A stretch of 64,000 nucleotides of DNA from Cryptomeria japonica (GCF_030272615.1 NC_081411.1:213399744-213463743), one strand, 5' to 3'. Counted from the first letter of the stretch, positions 12,151-24,440 are shown. Numbers and translations: made by a program. The notes: a model not told the origin generated them from the sequence alone.

Positions 12151-14028
12151 AATAAGCGAAGGTGGGAGAAGAGGTTGTGGTGGCTCTAGGGTTTCCATAA
12201 TGAGAAGGAGGCCAACTCTGAAGATGATTGAGATGGCGAACCATGGTTTGTTGCAGGGATGACCGTGTTAGGTGATTTGTTGCTGGGTTGGTCTGGTTTG
12301 TTGCAGGAGCGGCATGTGCTATGTTGGGTGTGGTCTGGTTTCCCCTTCCTTGTGTGAGTCTATAGTCTTGGTTTCCTTCTTTTTTCTCTACAACGCTTTT
12401 TTTTATCCTTCCCTCAGTTATGGAGTGGTTGTGAACTTTGGGTTTTGCTAGGAGGTGGTTGTGGGAGTCGTTAACTCTACTTTGTCTATAGTTTGTGCTC
12501 CTGTGTTTGGTGCTCTACCTTGAGTGGTGGTGGGTGTGGGTTTGGCCAATGTTGGGGATGGATGTAAGGTCATTGTTGTTAATATGGACATTGTTGGTGA
12601 GTTTTTCTCATCTCCCTCCCTTTTCTTGTTCTGCCTTCCTACCCTTGGCAAGCATTGAGCACTTTCTGCCGCTTTTGGGTGCTCAGTGCATGGCTTTGCC
12701 AAATATTGGTTCTTCGTGGGTTTTTCTTGGTCCTTTTCTTTATATTGGTTGCCTTATAGTGTTTCTAGAGAGTCCCTTGGTGCTTTGGGGGCTCTTGTTT
12801 TCTCTGTTCTTCGGCCCCTGTGCTTTTATGGTTTCTTCTTATTCGGGTGGGACACTGTTGGTGTTTTGGCTCTTTAATTTTTCTCTCAGATCTTGATGGT
12901 GAGGGTCAAGTTGTGGTTTCCCTTTCTCTACTTCTCCCTCTTTTCCATTCCTATAGAGGAGGATGGATCTCCTTTTGGGGTTGTAAGTGGGTTGGAGGGC
13001 TTTGTTGTGAGAGGCCTCTTAGATCTCATGGTTGCTCTGATTTTGTTGTATGTGTGCTTCTTGGCCTTCTGCACCAGGCTTGGGTGTCTCTTTCATTTTT
13101 CCCCTATGGAGGTGGGGTTTTTTCGTGGAGGATTTCATCTTAGTGTCTGACAAGTTCATGGCTCTTCAGGTCTTTAAGGTTTTGGGAGCCTTTTTAAAAC
13201 CCTACTCTATTGCGCTCCTAGTTATGTCTCAACAACTTTGGTCTCTTTGGTGTGGCCTATGGAAGTGGCCCCTTCTTCTATAGAAGTAGAGAGGGTTTGT
13301 TTCAAAGATGATCTTCCTTCTATTGAGGTGGAGGTGGGTGTTGTGTGTTTCTTCAAGAGTGAGATGAATGTTTTAGGATCCTTTCAAAACGTTCTGGATC
13401 TAGTATGCATTTTTATGCTTATCAATAAGGTTCTGGTGGTCACCACTTTGAGATCTTTTATTTTTCCTCTATGTCCAGGTTATGGGTGCCTCATAAAACC
13501 CTTAGTTTATTTAGGTTGTGGGATCCTTTTAAAACCTACTCTCAAGGCTAAGGGAGCCTGACAAAACCCAATGTTTTTTGTTCCTTTTAAGCTAGATGCT
13601 AACAGTTTTCAAGGGTCGAGCTTGGCCAGTTGTTGGTTTTGGTTAGGTTATGGGTTTTCTTTTGGTTGCTTGGATACTTTGTTATAGGTTAAGGGATCCT
13701 GGGAAAACCCTGATTGTTGGTTGAGGGTTCCTGTTAAACCCCCGTTCCCTTCTTTCAAGAGCTATAGTTTGATGTTTTAGTTTTACTGTGCAATCTGCCA
13801 GCCTACTTTGTTTTGGCTTACTTTTTTTGTCTGGATAGTGTCTATTTGGTTGCTTCATTTGAGGTGTGAGGTTGTGGCTAGGGTGTTGTTGGTCTTTGTT
13901 ATATCTTTTTGTAGTGTTTCTTTGTTGGTTCCAGATCCTTGAAAAATCTGAGGGTTTCTGGTCCCTTCAAAACCTATTGTACGGGGTTTTTGGTCCCCTC
14001 AAAACCTATTTTCCCCTAATCAAAAAAA
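12151..14028 (+). mobile_element. LINE-like non-autonomous retroposon
   Basis: The right end is an A tail (taatcaaaaaaaa). The flanks 12129-12150 (atcacattgaat...ttttga) and 14029-14052 (atcataccgaat...atttga) are alike over about 22 bp, mostly with transitions, as expected for a decayed target duplication. The interior is GT-rich and has only short open frames with no reverse transcriptase or endonuclease. The element is therefore a deletion derivative or a non-autonomous retroposon. The 3' part contains a series of hairpin words listed separately. Confidence 0.5.
13166..14012 (+). repeat. Dispersed hairpin motif in the retroposon 3' part
   Basis: At least eight copies of a word like aGGTTTtgGGATCCtttcAAAACCt occur at irregular spacing (near 13175, 13368, 13480, 13512, 13690, 13715, 13945 and 13983). 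The outer GGTTTT and AAAACC are complementary and enclose a GGRNCC core. The last two copies sit just before the A tail. Other members have TAGGTT/AACCTA stems. Confidence 0.5.
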
Positions 14029-14052
14029 ATCATACCGAATGTAAATATTTGA

Positions 14053-14345
14053 CACCAAAAAAGTGGAACATCCACACACCAATAAATTGCAATCAGTTAA
14101 TAACTATCTACTCATACTTTACCAAAATATATCTAAACACCCAATACAAACTACAGGGTGACAACACTGCCAACACTCTTCCCATTCACATTAACAACAA
14201 CATCAATGACCACGCATCAAGTTCCCATCATCAAGGACAACACATATTTCCATACATTAAGTTGACATCAATGACAATACATATTGCCAACAAACATTTC
14301 AAACATAAATAGATAAATATACTGAAGTAGTAAATAGAAGTATGG
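14053..14345. other. Short degenerate segment between retroposon and chromovirus
   Basis: AT-rich sequence, probably the remaining right part of the insertion that splits the integrase. No gene or repeat structure was recognised. Confidence 0.3.
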
Positions 14346-15080
14346 TAAACTTGCTTAAATGTAGCTTTGTAGGAGATAAAACTAGGAACTGGGACTTGAT
14401 CTTGCCACATAGAGTTTTCATTCAATAATTAAATAAAATGGAGCACTGGATTTCACCCTAGAGGAGTGACCAAACTCTAGTACAAAATCTTACAAGAAAA
14501 GAAAGAATGGGGAGGTAGAGGAGTTTGCAAAATACATGAAGAAGGTCCACAAGGAGGCCAGGAAGAACTTGGAGAGCTTGAATAACCAATACAAGGAGAG
14601 AGAAGACACCAAGTGAATACATAAATAATTTGAAGTTGAAGATGAATTTATTGTGTATCTCCAAAAGGAGAGATTTCTAAGAGGTGCATACAATAAGTTG
14701 AAGATGAAGAATTTTGGGCCTTGTATCTATATTCCATAAGTTTGAATCTAGAAATGCCTACGAAGTAGAGTTATCAAAGGCTATGAATATTTCACCAATG
14801 TTTAAAATTATATAGATCTATAATTTTTAGGGAGCATAAGATGATGACACAGAAGAATTTTCATAGCAACGACTACCTAAAATACCACTAGAACAAATTG
14901 AGTAGATCCTAGATAGTTGAACCACACATAGCACCCAAAATAAGGAGTACAAGGCATATAAAGCCAAGTAGAAGAATAAACCAGTCGATAATGCAACTTG
15001 GGTCTCAAAGAAGAAATTGAAGTATTTTGGGGTACACCTGGAAATGTGTGAGGTGAATTTATCAGATAACCTCATGAATT
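14346..15080 (+). pseudogene. Chromovirus integrase C-terminal part and chromodomain remnant
   Basis: Coding resumes with NLLKC, GDKTRNWDLILP and a degraded ISPRGVTKL (14348-14480). KYMKKVHKEARKNLE follows, then FEVEDEFIVYLQKERF, RGAYNKLKMKNFGP and FNV-like words (14510-14800). From about 14890 a chromodomain-like module reads PLEQIE, ILDS, NKEYKAYKAK, KNKPVDNATWVS. Stops stand where Arg and Trp are expected (CGA to TGA, TGG to TAG), as in methylation-driven decay. In intact chromoviruses this module directs integration by binding histone marks; here it is inactive. Confidence 0.8.
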
Positions 15081-15346
15081 TAACATAGGAGCATCTTGAA
15101 AGAACTTAGACCACACATAATGGTAAAGGCATGCAAACCCTTTTCATTCATTACAGATCTAATGTAGTATTTTACGTAGTAGATATGATACTGAGCAACA
15201 TCCAAATAGGTCTACACCTATCCACACCTAGATTTAGACCCTCTCATACCTTTTGGAGCTTGTGGACACATTACACTAGTTATAGGATTGAGGAGGTCAT
15301 TGCAGATCACTTCTACTTATAGTTTTAGATATTTAAACACATGAAG
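15081..15346 (+). other. Chromovirus segment between chromodomain and LTR
   Basis: Between the last recognisable coding and the LTR start. It contains no further domain; probably the element's 3' untranslated part and polypurine region, now degenerate. Confidence 0.35.
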
Positions 15347-16551
15347 TGATGTAGGAGATCATCAATAGTAGCTAGGAAGTAGTTAGGGAGAAACAAATAG
15401 GGAGAAATTAATTCACAAGACTTTTGTTTTGTTATTTTCTCTGTAATGAGCCCATGGCAGTTTGCTATTGGCATTACATTAAGTTTGTTGGTATGATGAT
15501 ATTGAGAAGGTTGTTGGAGATTGATGATATAATTGATAAAGGATGATTACTGTCTTAATAATATTATTTTGTCATTGATGTCAAGCAATTGATTTTCTGA
15601 TTCAGTATGATGTTGCCATATCTTAAAGAGTATGTTTTGATGAGTATAAAGATGTCGGTAAGTGACACAGAAAGAATGTGAAAATGAAGGGGAGTAATAA
15701 GTTATCCAATGGGCAACTATTACCGAGTTAGACAGTGATGAGATTATATTATTTTGATTGTTTTGATATCCTATATATGTGTATTCAAAGACTGAATAAG
15801 AAGGAGAAAAGATTTCATGTAACAAAATGAGTAAAGGTTTGATACTATTCTATTTTACCGAGCAAGGAGCTAGTCGATAAACACCAAGGTTATCAGTGTC
15901 GGTTAAAAAAGGAAGAAGTTACCAAGTAAAGTTCTGTATTTACTGAGTATCAACTGAGCAGTAACAAAATGCATTGGATGAATAAATACACTATTAAATG
16001 AAGGATGCCAATGAGCTGGAGATTTATAGAAGATTAGAATGTCATGCAAAAAGTTTGTTAAGGATCAACGACAATGAAAATTCAAGAGTTGGATCTACAG
16101 CACAGATTGAACAGTCATAACCAAGCACAAGTACCAAGGAAGGTATACAAGTTTCAAGGCAAGATAAAACATTTTTTCAGTTCAAAGGATTCAATGAACC
16201 TAGTCAAGTTTGAAGATCTGATGGCTAAGATTAATCATGGGAAATGTGATTAAGGAGATTAAGCGGTTAGGAATTGCTTATAAATAAGGAATAGTTGATG
16301 AACAATGTATGGGGGCAAATAGAAGAGCAGTGATACTGCAGAGGTGATTATCGAGTACAGAAGATTGAAGATCTGATTGAAGAATAGATTGAGAAGCCCA
16401 GCAAGGAGGAAGATAAGTCTTTTGACAAGATTATTTTGAGCACATAGAGTCTTCTTTAACATTTGAGTAAGTGCACAAAGTTGTGTCCACTTAGTGTGGA
16501 AGTTTTACACCTAGAAAAAAAAAGGCAAATCTCATGGAACGCATGAGAAAT

Positions 16552-16677
16552 GAAATGGGATCCCGTTTCACGTTGGGATCTTGAGCCTAAATTTGAAACA
16601 GGATCCCATTTAGCTTCGGGATCCCGGGCCTAGATCTAAGAAACGGGATCCCGTTTCAAAAACAAAACAGGATCCCC
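16552..16677. repeat. Cluster of GGATCC palindromes, left side
   Basis: Five words of the type GGGATCCCGTTTC lie within 130 bp, including the perfect 18-bp palindrome GAAACGGGATCCCGTTTC at 16640-16657. Confidence 0.75.
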
Positions 16678-16925
16678 TTTCTATATATAAGTCACATTTC
16701 TCTTTGTCTTTTTTTTTCCTGTCTATCTCACTTTGTCCCCTCTCTCCCAAAATCTAAAACTATGTCTCTACCTCTCTCTCACGTCCTTAACTCTTTACTG
16801 TTTATCTTCGCTATCTCTATACACCTCCCCTTACCCCCTACCTACCTATATATTTCTCTATATATACATCTCTACCTCTCTCTTAACGTACCATCTCTCT
16901 CTCCCAACCAACTTATCTTTCTCTA

Positions 16926-19900
16926 CATATGTCATAATAGGTCCTACTAAGGGGTCTTATGTCATAATAGGTCCTAGTAAGAGGTATAATGTCTTAATAG
17001 ATCCTCTTAAGGGGTCTTATGACATAATAGGACCTATTATGTCATAATAGGACCTATTATGTCATAATAGGTCGTATTTTGTCAGAATAAGATCTATTAG
17101 GTCACAATGGGACCTATTATGACATAATAGGCTGCATTATGACATTATAGGTCCTATTATGTCACAATAGGTCCTATTATGACATAATACCCCTTAACAA
17201 GTCCTAGTAAGGGGTATAAAGTCATAATAGGTCTTCTTAAGGGGTTTTATGACATAATATGACCTATGATGTCATAATAGAACCTATGATGACATAATAG
17301 GACCTATCACATCATCACAGATCTTATTATGTCATTATTAGTCCTATTATGACATAATAACCTTTAACGGGTCCTACAAAGGGGTATAATGTCATAATAG
17401 GTCCTCTTACGGGGTCTTATGACATTAGAGGACCTATTATAACATTATAGGACCTATTATAACATAATAGGTCCGAATATGTGATAATCAATCTTATTAT
17501 GTCATAATAGATCCTACTAAGGGGTCTTATGTCATAATAGGTCCTGTTAAGGGGTCTTATGACATAATAGGACACTATTATGACATAATAGGTCGTATTA
17601 TGTCACAATAGGACCTATTATGTCACAATAGGCCCTATTATATCACAATGTAACCTATTATGACATAATAAGTCGTATTATGATATTATAGGTCCTATTA
17701 TGTCACAATGTGACCTATTATGACATAAAATGTCATATTATGATATTATAGGTCATATTATGTCACAATAGGTCCTGTTATGACATAATACCCCTTAACT
17801 CTCTCTAAAAGTACCATCTCTCTCTCTCAACCAACTTATCTTTCTCTACATATGTCATAATAGGTCCTACTAAGGGGTCTTGTCATAATAGGTCCTAGTA
17901 AGAGGTATAATGTCATAATAGGTCCTCTTAAGGGGTCTTATGACATAATAGGTCGTATTATGTCATAATAGGACCTATTATGTCACAATGGGACCTATTA
18001 TGACATAATAGGTAATATTATAACATTATAGGTCCTATTATGTCACAATAGGTCCTATTATGACTTAATACCCATTAACAAGTCCTAGTAAGGGGTATAA
18101 AGTCATAATAGGTCCTCTTAAGGAGTTTTATGACATAGTATGACCTATGATATCATAATAGGACCTATGATGACATAATAGGACCTATTACATCATCATA
18201 GATCCTATTATGTCATTATTAGTCCTATTATGACATAATACCTTTTAACAGGTTCTAGTAAGGGGTATAATGTCAGAATAGGTCCCCTTAAGGGGTCTTA
18301 TGACATAATAGGACCTATTATGACATGACAAGTCCTCTTAAGGGGTCTTATGACATTATAGGACCTATTATGACATAATAGGTCATATTATGTGATAATA
18401 AACCCTATTATGTCATAATAGGTCCTAGTAAGAGGTATAATGTCATAATAAGTCCTCTTAAGGGGTCTTATGACATAATAGGATCTATTATGACATAATA
18501 GGTCCTATTATTTGATAATTTATCATATTATGTCATAATAGATTCTACTAAGGGGTCTTATGTCATAATAGGTCCTAGTAAGAGGTATAATGTCATAATA
18601 GGTCTTCTTAAGGGGTCCTATGACATAATAGGTTGTATTATGTCACAATAGGACCTATTATGTCACAATAGGTCCTATTATGTCACAATACCCCTCAACT
18701 CTATCTAAACATACAATCTCTCTCTTCCAACCAACTTATCTTTCTCTACATATGTCATAATAGGTCCTACTAAAGGGTCTTATGTCATAATAGGTCCTCT
18801 TAAGGGGTCTTATGATATAATAGGTCGTATTATGACATAATAGGTCGTATTATGTCATAATAGGACCTATTATGTCACAATGGGACCTATTATGACATAA
18901 TAGGTTGTATTATTGCATTATAGGTCCTACTATATCACAATAGGTCCTATTATGACATAATACCCTTTAACATTTCCTAGTAAGGGGTATAAAGTCATAA
19001 TAGGTCCTCTTAAGGGGTTTTATGACATAATAAGACCTATGATGTCATAATAGGACCTACGATGACATAATAGGACCTATTACACCATCATAGATCATAT
19101 TATGTCATAATTGGTCCTTTTATGACATAATAACTTTTAACAGGTCCTACTGAGGGGCATAATGTTATAATAGGTCCTCTTAAGGGGTCTTGTAACATAA
19201 TAGGACCAATTATGACATAACAGGTTCTCTTAAGGGGTCTTATGACATTATAGGACCTATATGACATAATAGGTCCTATTATATGATAATCGATCATATT
19301 ATGTCATAATAGGTCCTACTAAGGGGTCTTATGTCATAATAGGTCCTGGTAAGAGGTATAATGTCATAATAGGTCCTCTTAAGGGATATTATGACAAAAG
19401 GACCTATTATGACATAATAGGTTGTATTATGACATTATAGGTCCTATTATGTCACAATAGGTCTTGTTATGACATAATACCCCTTAACAAGTCCTATTAA
19501 GGGGTATGAATCATAATAGTTCCTCTTAAGGGGTTTTATGACATAATATGACCTATGATGTCATAATAGGACCTATGATGACATAATATGACCTATTATG
19601 TCATCATAGGTCCTATTATGTCATAATCAGTCCTATTATGACATAATACCCTTCAATAGGTCCTACTAAGGGGTATAATGTAATAATACATCCTCCTAAG
19701 GGGTCTTATGACATAATAGGACCTATTATGACATGGCATGTCCTCTTAAGGGGTCTTATGACATTATAGGACCTATTATGACATAATAGGTCTTACTAAG
19801 GGGTCTTAAGTCATAATAGTTCCTATTAAGAGGTATAATATCATAATAGGTCCTTTTGAGGGGTCTTATGACATAATACAACCTATTATGCATGTCCTCT

Positions 19901-20200
19901 TAAGGGGTCTTATGACATTATAGGACCTATTATGACATAATAGGTCTTACTAAGGGGTCTTAAGTCATAATAGTTCCTATTAAGAGGTATAATATCATAA
20001 TAGGTCCTTTTGAGGGGTCTTATGACATAATAGGACCTATTATGACATAATAGGTTGTATTATGTCACAATAGGACCTATTATGACACAATATGACTTAT
20101 TATGACACATTAGGACCTATTATGTACTAATGGGACTTATTATGACATAATAGGTTGTATTATGACATTATAGGTCCTATTACGTCACAATTTATAAGAT
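16926..20200. repeat. 3.3-kb tandem array of palindromic units, with 0.9-kb higher-order repeat
   Basis: Built from variants of tatgacataataggacc and tatgtcataataggtcct, about 23-27 bp each. Many adjacent pairs form near-perfect inverted repeats (aggacctattatg / cataataggtcct). Other variants insert ctaaggggtctt or agtaagaggtataa. A unique pyrimidine junction (accatctctctc, then caaccaacttatctttctctacat) marks higher-order units starting near 16889, 17811 and 18711, so the period is about 900-920 bp. A nearly identical 154-bp duplication (copies starting 19737 and 19891) shows recent local amplification. It is non-coding. Confidence 0.85.
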
Positions 20201-21410
20201 CTTCTAAAATCTAGAATCTGTATTATAACTCCTAGAGATCTAAAGCCATTCTCAAACATCCTGCTAATATATACATAAAATATAACTTAAAGTATAAGAA
20301 AGGAAAAAGACAAAGGGAAATGTGACTTAAACTTAAATTTTATATTTCATGTATATATAGTTTGTATTAAAAAAAAAAAATTAAATTTTTTTAAAATTAA
20401 AAAAAAAAGAAAAAAAAAAATTAAAAAAAATTGGAAAAGGGAAACAGGATCCTATTTTGTTTTTGAAACGGGATCCCATTTGCTAAACATTTTTTTAATT
20501 ATTTTGAAAAACGAAACGGGATCCCGTTTCTAAAAATTTCAACTTTGGTTCGATTGTAGCTTCGGTTTTGGCTTGGGAAATGGCTTGGAGAGCCGACCCT
20601 TAGGCTTGGACCTAGTTTGACCTGCAACTTGAAGGCCAAATCAATCTTCATATAAAATAATGACTTCAAAAATATATCTGAACACCAAATTTTCAGAATT
20701 ATTTTAAACAATGAAAACCCATTATAGTAGAGACTGTCTAGATTCTAAATATGTAATTTTTTTAAAAAATTGATCAATATTTTTATTTTTGAAATAATTA
20801 CTAATGAAAGAGGTCTATAAACTCGAAATAACTTGTTTTTTTAGTTTTTTAATAACTTTTTTGTTTCTAAGTTTTTTGAAAAAAAAGTTATATGACATCA
20901 AACTAGAGACAATTCTATACAGTTTAAAAAAAAAAAAAAACCAAAAAATGTTAAGTTTAGGTCAAATTATGCTTGTCGTACACAAGAATTTTTCAAAACA
21001 ATGATTATGCCCAATAAAAAATTAACAAAAACAAAATATGCAGAAACAAATTACAAAAAAATATCCTCATCAAAGGTGAGTGAGTTATAGATCTTTTCCC
21101 AAAAGGATTTATAAAAATAATTTCATTTAGGTCAAATTATGCTTGACGCACACGGGCATGGTATGGTCCTGAAAAGTGACTTTTAAACTATAGGTTTTAG
21201 TAATGCCTATTCAAACTTCATTTTTAAGATCTGGGTATTAAAATAAATTACATATTTGGAAAGTAGAATTTGAGAACTACATTTTCTATTACTGAATTTT
21301 TTCAAGATTCATTCTTTAAGTGCCTCAAATATTTAGGTCAAACAAGATGAAATCGAAAAAAAAGGGAAAAAACTTTCACTTTTGGGCCAAAAAGTGAACA
21401 CAAATTCTTG
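20201..21410. other. Right inner arm of the foldback transposon
   Basis: AT-rich, with A-runs at 20370-20430 and three GGATCC words (20447, 20466, and the palindrome at 20513-20530). The phrase tttaggtcaaattatgcttg occurs twice (20956 and 21127), each time followed by cgtacaca or cgcacac. No gene seen. Confidence 0.5.
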
Positions 21411-22120
21411 CACTTACCCATTTTAGATGTGAAGTTGTAGATATATTTTATTACTGTTATTTATTTTGTAAGTGACAGGAAATCTCTTAACCGAGTGGAC
21501 CTAACAGTCTTATTTGTAAATCCTCTAGCAAGGTAACATTCTGAATGAGTGTTTCAAATCCTTTGACAAGGTCACTTCTAACAAAGTGCAAGATTCTGAT
21601 AGATCTGAGGGAAATCCCTTGACCGGGTCACATCTAGCAAATGTGTTTATGTAATCTTTAACAGGATTGGCTTTTAACCGAGCATACTCTAGAAGAGTAT
21701 ATTTTCTTAGTGGGTCCAAAATCCCACAATGGTTTTTCCCTATTTGGGTTTCCATGTTAAATCTGGTGTTAAATGTGTTTGGTTGTTTCAAGTTTATCAG
21801 TTTATGAGTTTGAATGATTTACAGTCATAGTTGCATATCAAGTAAGTTCTACCGAGGTTGAATCTGGATAGATCATTGTATTGTGAGTTTATCTGATTCA
21901 CCCCCCCCCTCTCATCTAACTAACAGTCTGCATGTCTATATGTGGGGCGAATGGGATGAATGTAAGGAGTATGTGAGGGCCTATGCAAATTAAATTATTT
22001 TGTTTTCATCAATAAAATTTTATGATATTGTTTGTATTTAATTATTTCTTGTGTTTACATGCATGTTTGGGCTGCAAGGTTGGACAATTCCTTTTGAACC
22101 CTCTAACCTTGACTACATCA

Positions 22121-24440
22121 TTAGTTTTCAAGATAAGATTTGATCCATTTTGTACATTCATGTGATATTCTATGTGTTTTATTTGTATATGATGAATGTG
22201 CATGATGTTATTTTCCTATACTCTTGCATGTGTCTTAGATAAAGATCACATGGAGATATTTGGAAGGTCTCTATGACCTATACTTTTGCCTTATAAGATC
22301 TAAATAGTTTAGTTAATTAGTATAATTAATTACACTTATTCCCCCTTAAATTGTGAACAAACTTAAAAGTTGTAGGTACCTAAGGGTTTGTTCTTAGTAG
22401 AGAATTGAGACTCGAGTCCTTGAAAGGTTTGATTAACCTTCCTAGATGTTTGGTTTTCATACTCTACATTTTGGCGAGCCCAACATGAACTCATCTCCTC
22501 AGTTAAAATAGCTAGAACATTTAACTAGATTATAAATTCTATTTTAGTGAATAACGCTTGGAAAAATTTATTAGGCACTACAAATCCTCTAGTCTCCCTT
22601 TCAATGGGCTTTATTGGAAAGGAAATGGTTTTCAAACCCTTTTGGTCATGAAAGACGTGATTTATATTGAGGGCGGTTTTGCTGCCAAAAGCATCTGGTG
22701 TGTTTAGGAAGTCATCAAGCCCTAGATTTGATGGACTAGTTCTAGATTTTAATATGGGTTATCTTTTAGATAGAAAAGCCTCTAGTGGTCTCCTCTTATT
22801 CAGATTCAAGGGCTTCTTCTCACTTGTTTTCCTCGGATTCATACCTTGTGATTATACAAAAAGGGCATTCATACTACCCATGATTTATTTTTTAGAGGTA
22901 CTATGAATCTTTTCTCTTGGGAAGATTTTAAAATATAGTTCCAAATATCTCTACTAGATCAAGAGACATTCAACATTGTTATGTGAACTCTTGCTTTAGA
23001 TTTGATTCATAATATTGGCATTCCCTTAGTCAAACCTTGGAGGCAAGAATGGTGTCGGTTTCCCAACATTGCTTTCTACAATTATAAGATATATCTGGGA
23101 TACCATTGGTTCTCTCAGCATCTTCATATGGTGCCTACTCTAAACAAATGGTTGCTTTTACAACTTCACCTTAATTAGTCTATAAATTTCAGTTTCACAA
23201 TATTTAGTTAGCCATTATTGAGCCTATGCCCACTCACTTTACCTAGTGTATTATTTCCAAGACTTATTTGTGGGCTCTAACCTTTGACAAAGGGGTATTC
23301 GGGATCCTAGCTATCCATTGTGTGGCCAACCTAAGTCTTTCAAATATATGTTTTGGTTTTATCATCGTGCTCAATAATTGGATTCATGACCTTTCTGTCT
23401 CTTTCGTCTAGAACCTTTTTCCCGACATATGGCTCTTTTGATGGATTATTTACATTTGTTACAAATATACCCAAATTTAGCATCCTTTCAAGGTGCAAAA
23501 TATTTTTTCCTCATGAAAAGATATAAATCTTGTTATTTTTTCCCCATAGCTCTATTGATATTATTATTTTACTTTCCACTAAGCCTCTATTTGTAATAAT
23601 GTTATGCTATGGATTCAAGTTCAAGAAAACAAAGTGGTGCTAGAGGTGTCCCACCTCCAGGAGTTATTGTACCACTAGGATTATGTTATGTGTAGTGTGG
23701 CCAAGTTGGCCCCAAATACTTCACCTTCCCATAGTCAGTCTTTATCTTGTGGATACAAGCATGATTGAAGCGTTTTGCCTTGGCACTCTTAGTCCCCCAA
23801 ATCATAGGTGCCTCACCATTACTTTGGTGGTAAGAGAGACTCGACTCAACAATTCTCTACCTCTCCCTCGCTTGGAGGTTCTTCCTTTGAATGGCCCTTT
23901 GAAGGGTTGGGATTGTCTATTGGTGGTCCCAACGGTTGGCTACCAGTTTGTGGTGGTGGTGGTTGGCTAAAATCCTCTAAGTGGCTCCCTCGGGTTACTC
24001 TACAAATTTCACCAACAACGAATGCAGACAATGGAAAGGAGGAGGGAGAAGATAAAATAGACGAGGGATGGTCCATTCTTGATGTCACCCTATACCTCTT
24101 TGATGTATGGAGAAAAATAGATGAATGATATCCCCTCTACCTCCCACTAGTTTTTCTCTCACCACTTAAGTGGATTTATTTCTATTTTTGTTATCTTTCT
24201 TTCCAGGAACTACCCATATGAAGTTCTAAGAGGTAAACCTTGTGTCCTTCATTTTTGTAAATATATCTAAATATTTTTAAGTAGTAGAAGTTTATGCACA
24301 CATTCATAAAAAATGTTTCAAAAATGACCCAACTCCCCCTATCCTCCCCCCTCCAAAAGAAAAAAATTAAAAACAACTCTTGTAACTTATGTTAAATAAT
24401 ATTTCCTGCAATAAACCAAACTACCATTTGTACCAATAGT
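22121..24440. other. Degenerate repeat sequence with a primer-site-like motif
   Basis: At 22466-22490 actctaca is followed by ttttggcgagcccaacatg. That looks like an LTR end plus a TGGCG-type primer site of a plus-strand gypsy-like element, so 22121-22468 may be LTR. The downstream sequence has short open frames (22667-22906 and 23683-24128) without recognisable domains, all interrupted. I cannot assign a protein. Confidence 0.35.

Larger units (their letters stand above)
16467..21417. mobile_element. Foldback-type DNA transposon carrying a tandem array
   Basis: The terminal sequences GTAAGTGCACAAAGTTGTGT and, at the right in reverse complement, GTAAGTGCAAGAATTTGTGT agree at 24 of the first 30 positions. 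Two further inverted blocks lie inside: aagtcacatttctctttgtc at 16689 with its complement at 20309-20328, and an identical 18-bp palindrome at both sides. The flanks acatttga and ccatttta match at 6 of 8 positions, a possible 8-bp duplication. There is no transposase. Long nested inverted ends fit a foldback or Mutator-like non-autonomous element; the superfamily is undecided. Confidence 0.6.
15512..21926 (+). mobile_element. Copia-like LTR (solo or truncated), interrupted by DNA transposon
   Basis: It starts TGTTGGAGATTGATG with ttttgtcattgatgtcaa. At the right (21700-21926) it has the module shared by the LTRs of A, B and D: cccacaatggtttttccc, gggtttccatgt, then gattcaccccccccctctca and a terminal ctaaca. 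The LTR would be about 1.45 kb (15512-16466 plus 21418-21926). There is no primer site after it and no clear target duplication, so it may be a truncated copy rather than a clean solo LTR. Confidence 0.55.
15347..22120 (+). mobile_element. Chromovirus 3' LTR, interrupted
   Basis: It starts TGATGTAG and ends CTACATCA, a perfect 8-bp inverted pair as expected for LTR termini. The LTR itself comprises 15347-15511 and about 21927-22120; the middle is later insertions. It follows the chromodomain remnant at the right distance. The other LTR is not in the window, so the call rests on the termini and position. Confidence 0.5.

Noticed and set aside
12448-13561. Several overlapping open frames rich in Leu, Phe, Trp and Val on the plus strand
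   Set aside because: They come from the GT/T-rich body of the retroposon, overlap in all frames and show no domain; hydrophobicity follows from base composition.
16733-17047. Leu/Ser/Tyr-rich open frame entering the tandem array
   Set aside because: It runs from pyrimidine-rich sequence into the satellite and repeats the array (VIIGP words), so it is not a gene.
16926-20200. CRISPR-like direct repeats
   Set aside because: There are no unique spacers; units are degenerate, abutting and palindromic, and the host is a plant nuclear genome.
15512-21926. Clean solo LTR with target duplication
   Set aside because: The bases before 15512 and after 21926 do not match, so I call it only an LTR, solo or truncated.
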